Assembly: GCA_001000675.1 (NCBI GenBank)
Contig: LCHW01000002.1
Coordinates: 1-64,000, forward strand
Origin: Candidatus Wolfebacteria bacterium GW2011_GWE2_44_13
GTDB lineage: Bacteria; Patescibacteria; Paceibacteria; UBA6257; UBA9933
Direction: 5' to 3'
DNA: 64,000 bases
Shown here in pieces: positions 50,325-56,859 of the stretch (position 1 is the first letter of the stretch; each line of letters begins with the position of its first letter). Under the pieces are notes generated by a model. It ran no database searches, had not been told where the DNA came from, and was given only the letters and a program-made list of their open reading frames with translations. The position numbers and the translations under genes were made by a program.

Positions 50325-50348
50325 ATTCTAAAAGGGTGTACGGTCTCT

Positions 50349-51470
50349 TTGAAAAATTATGTGGATAAAAAAAGAAAAAATATACTAAGGGTAGGCGTTA
50401 TTATTATTATTGTGATTGTAGGGCTGTATGTATTTGTGCAAAAGGGTGTAGTAGGTGAAGTATCAATAGGGGTTATATTACCGTCAACGGGCAAGGCGGC
50501 AAATATAGCAGAGGATGTAAGGAATGGCTTGGAAATGGCGAAGGGAGAGTTAACTGGCGGAAAGAAAATAAAATTAGTGTATCAGGATGATGGATGTGAC
50601 CCGAAAAAGGCGATTTCTGCGTATCAGTTTTTACATGAAGTTGAAAAGGTGAATATTGTCATTGGGCCACTTTGCTCGACTGCTGCTTTGGTAGTAGCTC
50701 CGTTAGCGCAAAAGGATGGGGTCGTCATGATAACGCCTGCTTCTGCGACTGATAAGCTGAGTTCGATAGGAGATTTTATATTTAGAAATCATACACACGA
50801 TAAGGCGGAGTTAGAGGCTATAGCACCGTATATAAAAGAGCGATATAAAAAAATTGCAGTTATATACGATAAAACAAATGATGCGTATGTTGAATATGAT
50901 ACATTTTTTAAGACTAATTTAGGCGAAAGCAACGTTGTGAGTGTGCCAGTGACCGGAGGCATGGGGGATTATAAAACAGACTTGTTAAAAATAAAGGCCC
51001 AGCTAAAAGATATTGATGCAGTATTTGTTGGGGTACTCTCTAAGGACGCGGTTACTCTTGTGAACGAAATGAATCAATTGGGAATTAAAAAACAAATACT
51101 GGGTTCAAAGTTATTAGGAACATCGGATTTTGTAAACGGGGTAGGGGTTGAGACGGCAGAGGGAATAGTATATATGGAGGCAGATTATGATAAAAATACT
51201 GAACCGAATTTTTGGAATAAATATAATGAGAAATTCGGGAAAATTCCTCCTACATGGGTGCCACAGGCATATGACACAGTAAAGATTTTAGATCTGGCGA
51301 TTGCGAGTTGCGGTTCGGACAAGTCCGTGTGCATAAAAGATTATCTGCACAATCTCAAGGACTATCCCGGGGCGGCGGGAAAGTTAACGTTTGCCGCGAA
51401 TGGTGATGCCATTAAGAAAATTGCAATTAAACAAGTGCAAAACGGACAATTCATAAAAATAAGTGAATAA
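50349..51470 (+). CDS. LivK-type binding protein S10 (anchored)
   Basis: The protein has 373 residues if TTG 50349 is used; GTG 50361 is an alternative start. Very basic N-terminus KKRKN, anchor at about 14-31. Motifs: IGVILPSTGKAANIAEDVRNG, YQDDGCDPKKA and IGPLCSTAALV with the N-lobe Cys pair, IFRNHTHDKAE, and the C-terminal pair SCGSDKSVC. It is the only receptor with both Cys pairs. It is in an operon with R10. Confidence 0.85.
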   Translation: MKNYVDKKRKNILRVGVIIIIVIVGLYVFVQKGVVGEVSIGVILPSTGKAANIAEDVRNGLEMAKGELTGGKKIKLVYQDDGCDPKKAISAYQFLHEVEKVNIVIGPLCSTAALVVAPLAQKDGVVMITPASATDKLSSIGDFIFRNHTHDKAELEAIAPYIKERYKKIAVIYDKTNDAYVEYDTFFKTNLGESNVVSVPVTGGMGDYKTDLLKIKAQLKDIDAVFVGVLSKDAVTLVNEMNQLGIKKQILGSKLLGTSDFVNGVGVETAEGIVYMEADYDKNTEPNFWNKYNEKFGKIPPTWVPQAYDTVKILDLAIASCGSDKSVCIKDYLHNLKDYPGAAGKLTFAANGDAIKKIAIKQVQNGQFIKISE

Positions 51471-51474
51471 ACAT

Positions 51475-51502
51475 AAAACCAGCCCTCAACGGGGCTGGTT
51501 TT
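51475..51502 (+). terminator. Terminator of the R10-S10 operon
   Basis: AAAACCAGCCC-TCAAC-GGGGCTGGTTTT. Confidence 0.88.
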
Positions 51503-51575
51503 ATATGGTAGAATAAACCATTCATGCAAAAGGATTTTCGATTAGGGATTATAGTGAACGTGCTAGTATAAAAAT

Positions 51576-52121
51576 ATGAGCGAGCAAAAGGAAAAGAAAA
51601 ATTACGCATTTGTAGATGGGCAAAATCTATTTATGGGCACAGCTAAGCGAGCGGTTGATCCATGGACGATAAGCCTCGCCCGTTTTCGCGTGTATCTCGA
51701 ACAAAAATATAATGTCGTCAACGCTTACTATTTTTTAGGATTTGTGCAGGAAACTAATCAGGAGCTCTACGAAGAAATACAAAAGGCTGGTTTTGTGCTT
51801 ATATTTAGAGAGCATAATCCAGCGATGATTGGGAAGAAAAAAGGGAATGTTGATACCGATATCATTTTTCACATTATGAAAAAGATGTATAAAAAAGAAG
51901 AGTTTGACAATATCATCCTTGTGTCTGGGGATGGGGATTATAAGCTCGTCGTCGATTTTCTCATTGAAGAGAATCGGTTCGAGAAAATACTTTTTCCATA
52001 TAAAAAGTTTGCGTCTTCGTTGTATAAAAAACTAGGCTCCAAGTATTTTGATTATCTTGAAAATGGAGATATTAAAAACAAGATAGAAGTAAAAAAAGAA
52101 AAGGGCTCCTTAGGTAATTAA
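51576..52121 (+). CDS. NYN-domain (LabA/DUF88-like) putative RNase
   Basis: The protein has 181 residues. PIN-like NYN motifs with acidic residues in place: YAFVDGQNLFMG at about 10-21, VDTDIIFHIMKKM near 92-104 and IILVSGDGDYKLVVDFL near 114-130. Such proteins are metal-dependent nucleases or regulators (LabA family). TAGTAT lies 6 nt before the ATG (leaderless). It sits alone between the last receptor and livF; a link to transport is not obvious. Confidence 0.8.
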   Translation: MSEQKEKKNYAFVDGQNLFMGTAKRAVDPWTISLARFRVYLEQKYNVVNAYYFLGFVQETNQELYEEIQKAGFVLIFREHNPAMIGKKKGNVDTDIIFHIMKKMYKKEEFDNIILVSGDGDYKLVVDFLIEENRFEKILFPYKKFASSLYKKLGSKYFDYLENGDIKNKIEVKKEKGSLGN

Positions 52122-52138
52122 CCGTTCGGATCCCTTTT
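52099..52138 (+). terminator. Probable terminator of the NYN gene
   Basis: AAAAGGG-TCC...GGA-CCCTTTT is a long-loop hairpin overlapping the last codons. Confidence 0.5.
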
Positions 52139-52196
52139 CGTCTGAATACCTGTATTATCAGCAAATTGACAGAAAATGTCAAGAAAATGCGGAACT

Positions 52197-52943
52197 ATGC
52201 ACCAAAACTCTCTCATACAACTAAAAAATGCATCCGTGCGATACGGAGGCGTGCATGCGCTCGAAGATGTCGACGTGCATATTAATGCCGGAGAGGTTGT
52301 TGTAGTTATGGGTCCGAACGGTGCAGGGAAATCTACCGTGCTAAAGGCGCTCTATGGCATAGAACCACTCACTAAAGGATCTGTAATCTACGAGGGCACA
52401 CAGATACAGCCAAAACCGCATGAAATGATAAAGCGAGGGGTGGTGTTTGTTCCGCAAGGGCGGCGGGTATTTCCAAGCCTCACGGTAAGGGAAAATATAG
52501 AAATCGGTGGCGTGGTTGCAGGTAAAAAAGGATTGGAGTTGGAAAAGAAAATTGATGAGGTAGTGGATTTATTTCCCGCATTGAAAAATAAGCTCAAACG
52601 ATCGTCGGGAATATTATCGGGAGGGGAGCAGCAGATGGTCGCGTTAGCGCGAGGGCTAATGGCTGACCCTAAAATACTTCTCCTCGACGAGCCTTCACTC
52701 GGGCTTGCGCCAAAGATAGTAAAGGAAGTATTTGAAAAAATAGCTGAGATCAATAAAACAAAAGGACTTGCAGTAGTTATCGTTGAACATAATATTAAAT
52801 CGATATTAGCGGTTGCGCATAGGGCATACGTCCTCGACAAAGGAAGGGTTGCGGCAGAGGGAGATGCAAAAGAAATAGCCGGGAGTGATATTCTAGAGCG
52901 AGTATTTTTGGGAAAAGAGGCGAAAGAAGAGCACACTGCTTGA
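52197..52943 (+). CDS. livF: Branched-chain amino acid ABC ATPase LivF
   Basis: The protein has 248 residues from ATG 52197, which aligns best with LivF; ATG 52176 would add seven residues. Walker A GPNGAGKST near 40, the FVPQGRRVFPSLTVRENIEIG segment typical of LivF, signature LSGGEQQMVALARGL near 143, Walker B ILLLDEPSLGLAP near 163 and H-loop VEHN near 197. It pairs with LivG. It is separated from the permease genes by about 16 kb of receptor units, yet is the only copy. Confidence 0.93.
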   Translation: MHQNSLIQLKNASVRYGGVHALEDVDVHINAGEVVVVMGPNGAGKSTVLKALYGIEPLTKGSVIYEGTQIQPKPHEMIKRGVVFVPQGRRVFPSLTVRENIEIGGVVAGKKGLELEKKIDEVVDLFPALKNKLKRSSGILSGGEQQMVALARGLMADPKILLLDEPSLGLAPKIVKEVFEKIAEINKTKGLAVVIVEHNIKSILAVAHRAYVLDKGRVAAEGDAKEIAGSDILERVFLGKEAKEEHTA

Positions 52944-52968
52944 CTGAATAATATAATAATAGTTTAAT
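52940..52968 (+). promoter_or_regulatory. Promoter of the 53042 orphan, overlapping the livF stop
   Basis: TTGACT (52940-52945) includes the livF TGA stop; TTTAAT (52963-52968) lies 17 bp on. The leader has a hairpin GACAGA-TAT-TCTGTC at 52991-53005. Confidence 0.6.
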
Positions 52969-53041
52969 AACTATTAGAATCTTCATATGGCGACAGATAT
53001 TCTGTCTTTCGGCACATAACCTCTCAGGAAGGAAGGTTTCT

Positions 53042-53371
53042 ATGAAACAGATCGTGGTGTTGTTGGTGCTGGTGTTCGGGTTGGTATCGGTTGCATGCGC
53101 TCAGGAAGGCGAGATTCCCGAGCTGGATAACCCGAACAATGCTCAAAAAAGGGAAAAGGCGTGGGCGCCGCTCATCCGGGCACAGTCCATTGTTGTGAAA
53201 AATTTCCCGACCGCTTACCCCGCCAACAATTCCTGGACCATAGGGTCCGGGGGGTATGAGCAAAAATTCTGGAAGGAGGAGGGGAGAGGTCGCACAGAGC
53301 TCTACGTACTCCTCTCGTTCGAAGGAAGGCTGTTCTACTGGGTGAATGACAAGCTCAGAGAGATCAAGTAA
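53042..53371 (+). CDS. Small secreted orphan protein
   Basis: The protein has 109 residues. Signal peptide MKQIVVLLVLVFGLVSVACA with an ACA|QEG cleavage site; the Cys is not in a strong lipobox. The mature domain of about 88 residues is rich in Trp/Tyr/Lys (NNSWTIGSGGYEQKFWKEE, LYVLLSFEGRLFYWVNDKL) and beta-like. No family recognised. AAGGAAGG lies 8 nt upstream. G+C-rich style, own promoter and terminator. Confidence 0.65.
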   Translation: MKQIVVLLVLVFGLVSVACAQEGEIPELDNPNNAQKREKAWAPLIRAQSIVVKNFPTAYPANNSWTIGSGGYEQKFWKEEGRGRTELYVLLSFEGRLFYWVNDKLREIK

Positions 53372-53394
53372 TCGGCAGCCCTTCATGAAGTAAG

Positions 53395-53421
53395 GCCCGC
53401 GGTTTATCCGCGGGCTTTTTT
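53395..53421 (+). terminator. Terminator of the 53042 orphan
   Basis: GCCCGCGG-TTTAT-CCGCGGGC followed by TTTTTT. Confidence 0.9.
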
Positions 53422-53426
53422 GCCCC

Positions 53427-53486
53427 GTAGTGAATTTTGGCATATTTACTGGAGGTAAATAGCGAATGCGTGCCAAAATCTACTAC
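53427..53486. repeat. 60-bp two-tier inverted repeat upstream of aspS
   Basis: The 16-bp outer arms (GTAGTGAATTTTGGCA against TGCCAAAATCTACTAC, two mismatches) enclose an inner hairpin ATTTAC-TGGAG-GTAAAT. It may be a control element of aspS or a mobile repeat. Confidence 0.55.
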
Positions 53487-53532
53487 AGGGTTTGTTGCGA
53501 ATGTACTATAAAAATGATAGTGTAAATGCACT

Positions 53533-54930
53533 ATGAGAACGCTAATTAGAGAAATAATTACAAAAGAGGGGGAGACCGTAGTCCTTGAAGGATGGGTACG
53601 AAACCGCCGAGACCATGGAAAGCTTATCTTTATTGATATTAAAGACCGAAGCGGCATGGCGCAGGTTGTTTTCTTGCCAAAGCCAGAAGAGGTACATGAG
53701 GCGGCAACTGAATTGCGCAGTGAATGGGTTGTGCGATTAACAGGAAAAGTAAACAAGCGACCAGAAAATATGGTAAACGCCGATCAGGAATTTGGCGCAT
53801 ATGAAATCGTGGCTGAAGGATTGGAAATTTTAAACAAAGCAGAAGATCTTCCGATTCCAATTGATACCGATGGACGAGAGATTAGCGAAGAAGCGCGTAT
53901 GAAATATCGCGCATTCGATCTCCGTAGAGAGCGGATGGAAAAGAACATGAAGATGCGCGCAAAGGTAGTGCACTTCTTTAGGAGCTTTTTGTCTGACCTC
54001 GACTTCATCGAAGTAGAAACGCCAATCCTTGGAAAGGCAACGCCAGAGGGATCACGCGATTATCTCGTGCCATCTCGCATCTATCCAGGAAAGTGCTATG
54101 CACTTCCACAGTCACCACAGCAGTATAAGCAGCTGTTGATGGTTGCTGGTTTAGAACGCTATTTCCAAATTGCTCGTTGTTTCCGTGATGAAGATACACG
54201 TGGAGATAGACAGCCTGAGTTTACGCAGCTCGATATGGAAATGAGCTTTGTAAAGCGAGAGGATGTTATGAAAGTTGTTGAGGATATGTTGATCAAGCTT
54301 GTGCAGACGCATTATCCTGAAAAGCGCATTCAGCAGATTCCATTTCCGCATATCACGTATAAGGAGTCGATGGAAAAATATGGAAACGACAGGCCGGATA
54401 TTCGTGAAGACAAAAACGATCCGAACTTGTTGGCATTCTGTTGGGTTCTCGATTTCCCATTCTTTGAAAAAGATGAGGAAGATGGAGGATGGACCTTTAC
54501 ACACAATCCATTCTCAGCACCGCAGCCTGAGTTCATGGAGTCCTTGATGAATAAAGAGAATATTGCTGATATCTTAACCACGCAGTATGACATCGTATTG
54601 AATGGATATGAAATCGGCGGAGGAAGTATCCGCAACCATCGTCCAGAAGCATTGCGAAAGGTTTTGGAGATCATGGGATTTTCAGATGAAAAGATTCAGA
54701 GCGACTACGGACACATGCTCGACGCATTCAAGTTGGGAGCACCGCCACACGGAGGGATTGCTCCGGGAGTTGACCGTATTGTTATGATTTTGCAGGGAGA
54801 GCCGAATATCCGCGAGGTCATCGCATTCCCGAAGACAGGGGATGGACGCGACCTTATGATGGAAGCACCTACTGAGTTTACCGAAAAGCAGCTGAGCGAA
54901 TTGCAAATAAAAATAGATAAGAAGAAATAA
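53533..54930 (+). CDS. aspS: Aspartyl-tRNA synthetase without GAD insertion
   Basis: The protein has 465 residues, about 120 fewer than usual bacterial AspRS. N-terminal OB fold (VVLEGWVRNRRDHGKLIFIDIKDR) binds the anticodon; class II motifs are clear: FIEVETPILGKATPEGSRDYLVP, FRDEDTRGDRQPEFTQLD and GGIAPGVDRIVMIL. Between YGNDRPDIR and WVLDFPFFE only about 14 residues remain, where the GAD domain of bacterial AspRS should lie. All catalytic parts are intact. It charges tRNA-Asp; whether it also charges tRNA-Asn cannot be read directly, but gatCA downstream makes an indirect route possible. It is followed 4 nt later by ndk. Confidence 0.95.
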   Translation: MRTLIREIITKEGETVVLEGWVRNRRDHGKLIFIDIKDRSGMAQVVFLPKPEEVHEAATELRSEWVVRLTGKVNKRPENMVNADQEFGAYEIVAEGLEILNKAEDLPIPIDTDGREISEEARMKYRAFDLRRERMEKNMKMRAKVVHFFRSFLSDLDFIEVETPILGKATPEGSRDYLVPSRIYPGKCYALPQSPQQYKQLLMVAGLERYFQIARCFRDEDTRGDRQPEFTQLDMEMSFVKREDVMKVVEDMLIKLVQTHYPEKRIQQIPFPHITYKESMEKYGNDRPDIREDKNDPNLLAFCWVLDFPFFEKDEEDGGWTFTHNPFSAPQPEFMESLMNKENIADILTTQYDIVLNGYEIGGGSIRNHRPEALRKVLEIMGFSDEKIQSDYGHMLDAFKLGAPPHGGIAPGVDRIVMILQGEPNIREVIAFPKTGDGRDLMMEAPTEFTEKQLSELQIKIDKKK

Positions 54931-54934
54931 AAAT

Positions 54935-55531
54935 ATGACAAAAGAAAGAACATTAGTTGTTGTAAAGCCGGACGGAGTGCAGCGATCACTTATCGGAGAA
55001 ATAACAGGAAGGCTTGAGCGCGTCGGTCTTAAGCTCGTTGGAATAAAAATGATTGTTCCCACTCCTGAATTTATCGAAACGCACTACACGATTGACCCTG
55101 AGTGGCGTCGCATCACAGGAGAAAAAACTATCAAGAGTTATAAGGAAAAAGGGCAGATTCCTCCTTCGGAAGATCCGCTTGAGATAACTGGTGTTATTTT
55201 GAAAAACTTAATGACCTTCATGACTTCAGGTCCGGTAGTTGCGATGGTATGGGAAGGTGTGCATGCGGTAAAAATTGTGCGCAAATTAGTAGGAAGCACT
55301 GAACCGCTATCTTCTGACGTTGGAACGATTCGAGGGGATTATGTTCTTGATTCATATCAGCTGTCCGATAAAGATGGCCGCGCGATTCGTAACTTGGCAC
55401 ACGCATCCGGAACGGTAGATGAAGCAACTAAAGAAATTGACCTTTGGTTCGAGAAAGATGAGTTGATTGATTATCGCCTTGTACAAGATGCTATTTTGTA
55501 TGATGTGAATATGGATGGAATACTTGAATAA
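54935..55531 (+). CDS. ndk: Nucleoside-diphosphate kinase
   Basis: The protein has 198 residues, about 55 longer than standard NDK. N-terminal ERTLVVVKPDGVQRSLIGEI is canonical; VAMVWEGVHAVKIVRKLVG follows; the phospho-accepting His is in RNLAHASG near residue 152 (usual RNxIHGSD). Extra length comes from an insertion around residues 45-85 and a longer C-terminus. It equilibrates NTP pools. It begins 4 nt after aspS and is probably co-transcribed. Confidence 0.92.
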   Translation: MTKERTLVVVKPDGVQRSLIGEITGRLERVGLKLVGIKMIVPTPEFIETHYTIDPEWRRITGEKTIKSYKEKGQIPPSEDPLEITGVILKNLMTFMTSGPVVAMVWEGVHAVKIVRKLVGSTEPLSSDVGTIRGDYVLDSYQLSDKDGRAIRNLAHASGTVDEATKEIDLWFEKDELIDYRLVQDAILYDVNMDGILE

Positions 55532-55538
55532 GAATTTG

Positions 55539-55567
55539 AAAATGCCCGAAAGGGCATTTTCTTTTTT
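55539..55567 (+). terminator. Terminator after ndk
   Basis: AAAATGCCC-GAAA-GGGCATTTT with a CTTTTTT tail. Confidence 0.9.
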
Positions 55568-55579
55568 ACAGGGAGGTGG

Positions 55580-55775
55580 TATACTGAAATCAGAATAACG
55601 GTAATGATTCTCGAGTTAACCTTGTTGATTTGGGAGGGTAATAGTACATCACCCCTTGGGGCAATGTTGCACCCACCCACCTGACTTTTAGTCGGGATAT
55701 CACAGGCCGGTATTCCCCTGTAACCCCCGAGAGGGGGTTTACAAGTGGAAAAAAATAGTGTAATTTAAGGAAACT
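55580..55775 (+). ncRNA. Structured leader RNA candidate upstream of rpmB
   Basis: A TGGTATACT promoter (hexamer 55580-55585) predicts a leader of about 180 nt. Paired elements in order: TGGGAGGGT (55631) with ACCCACCCA (55671) around a CCCC-TT-GGGG hairpin; CTGAC (55681) with GTCGG; GGGATATC (55694) with GGTATTCCC (55709), whose loop ACAG can pair with CTGT at 55718-55721 as a pseudoknot; and AACCCCC-GAGA-GGGGGTT (55722-55739). An AAGGA site precedes the ATG. No known riboswitch recognised. A control leader for L28, or an independent RNA, is inferred. Confidence 0.55.
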
Positions 55776-55976
55776 ATGAGACAGTGCCAAATTTGCGGAA
55801 AAGGTTCAATGATGCACGGCGCTCGCAAAAAGCTCCGCGGTAACTACAACCCAACCGTCCGAACAAGACGTTATCCAAATCTTCAGAAGTTGACCGTTAT
55901 GGAAGGTCTGCGTGTTAATGCATGCACACAATGCATTCGAACAGTCAAAAAGAAAGAAGCTGAGGCTGCGGCATAA
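55776..55976 (+). CDS. rpmB: 50S ribosomal protein L28
   Basis: The protein has 66 residues. Typical L28 start RQCQICGKGSMMHGARKKLRGNYNPTVRTRRYPNLQ with a CxxC pair, and a second CxxC (NACTQCIRT) near the end, so it is the zinc-binding form. The start follows AAGGAAACT. A long structured leader precedes it. Confidence 0.93.
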   Translation: MRQCQICGKGSMMHGARKKLRGNYNPTVRTRRYPNLQKLTVMEGLRVNACTQCIRTVKKKEAEAAA

Positions 55977-56008
55977 TTAAAAACCGACCATTTGGTCGGT
56001 TTTTAATT
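55975..56008 (+). terminator. Terminator of rpmB
   Basis: ATTAAAAACCGACCA-TT-TGGTCGGTTTTTAAT perfect stem. Confidence 0.9.
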
Positions 56009-56051
56009 ATGTATGGAAAAATCAGCGCATGTTGATAAAATAGAAGCGTAG

Positions 56052-56206
56052 CAGGCTGTCGTATAGTGGTAGTATTCAAGGCTGGGGGTCTTGCGGTCCG
56101 GGTTTCGACTTTGGCGTTGCCCACGAGCGAAGCGAGTGTCGCAACGAGCCGGAGTGTCGGTGGAGTATCAATTCTTACACGGAGCCGACGATTCCCGGCA
56201 GCCTGA
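56052..56206 (+). tRNA. tRNA-Pro (anticodon GGG) interrupted by about 84 nt in the T-loop
   Basis: Acceptor CAGGCTG pairs perfectly with CAGCCTG (56199-56205), discriminator A56206. D-arm GTAT...GTAT, anticodon stem CAAGG/TCTTG with loop CTGGGGG (anticodon 56084-56086), T-stem CCGGG (56098-56102) and CCCGG (56194-56198). Between the T-stem halves lie 91 nt instead of 7. Removing 56105-56188 restores a TTCGATT loop and a 71-nt tRNA. The insert contains a GC-rich hairpin (56113-56150) similar to one at 5241-5278. Either an unusual intron or a disabling insertion. C1 and GGG agree with tRNA-Pro identity. Confidence 0.75.
56113..56150. repeat. Palindromic hairpin inside tRNA-Pro
   Basis: GGCGTTGC...GAGCGAAGCGAG...GCAACG.GCC. 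It agrees at 30 of 38 positions with the reverse complement of 5241-5278, with equal spacing; differences are concentrated in the two 4-nt spacers. Confidence 0.65.
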
Positions 56207-56218
56207 CATAATTCATAT

Positions 56219-56812
56219 ATGGAACTTACGAAAGACAAAATAGACCGACTGGAAGAGATGCTAAAACAGAACAAGACCCTGCAAATAATCTTGCAACGGG
56301 CTGATTCTTTGCATATGTCTAATTGGTATCTTGGGGCCGGATGCATTTCGCAGACTGTCTGGAATATTTTACATGGGTTCGATCCAGAGCAGAATATTAA
56401 AGACTACGACCTAGTCTATTATGACGCAGAGGATATTACAAAGGAGAGCGAACTCGCATTTATGCAAAAGGCAGCTGATATGTTTAAGGACATTCCCGTA
56501 GTGCTTGATATCGTAAACGAGGCACGGGTGCATCTATGGGTAGAAGAAGAATTCGGATACGCAATCGATCAGTACTCGAGCGTGGAAGAAGCGATTAGTA
56601 CCTGGCCAACGACAATAACGTGCGTTGGCGTTACGCGCAGGGAGGGAATGATACACGTATATGCAGCATTCGGATTGGACGATGTGTTTGGTATGGTGCT
56701 GCGGCCGAACAAGAAGCTGATCACGGAAGAGGTGTATATGAATAAGGTTAAAAAGTGGACCGCACTCTGGCCCAAGCTTACGGCAGTAGGCTGGAATGAG
56801 AGGTGTGAGTAA
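56219..56812 (+). CDS. Nucleotidyltransferase-family protein (DUF925, NTP_transf_6 type)
   Basis: The protein has 197 residues. NWYLGAGCISQTVWNILHGF near 38-57 and KDYDLVYYDAED near 64-75 match the GAGxxxxxxWN...DxDxxYxD pattern of DUF925 nucleotidyltransferase-like proteins; VHLWVEEEFG and ATCVGV-like motifs follow. Two acidic residues that would bind metal are present. Substrate unknown. It begins 12 nt after the interrupted tRNA-Pro gene. Confidence 0.78.
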   Translation: MELTKDKIDRLEEMLKQNKTLQIILQRADSLHMSNWYLGAGCISQTVWNILHGFDPEQNIKDYDLVYYDAEDITKESELAFMQKAADMFKDIPVVLDIVNEARVHLWVEEEFGYAIDQYSSVEEAISTWPTTITCVGVTRREGMIHVYAAFGLDDVFGMVLRPNKKLITEEVYMNKVKKWTALWPKLTAVGWNERCE

Positions 56813-56824
56813 AAAGTACTCAGT

Positions 56825-56859
56825 TTGAAATAAAGTCAAGCACGGCGTACAATAAACCC
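56825..56859 (+). promoter_or_regulatory. Leaderless-type promoter of the AI-2E gene
   Basis: TTGAAA (56825-56830), 17 bp, TACAAT (56848-56853), then AAACCC and ATG 56860. Confidence 0.7.

Noticed and set aside
55590..55745. SRP RNA, 6S RNA or RNase P RNA in the rpmB leader
   Set aside because: None of the conserved motifs of these RNAs (for example the SRP GGAAG-type loop or the RNase P conserved core) could be found; the region was kept only as an unnamed structured leader.
56052..56206. tmRNA or group I intron explanation for the interrupted tRNA
   Set aside because: There is no alanine acceptor identity, no tag reading frame, the insertion is in the T-loop, and 84 nt is too short for a group I intron core.
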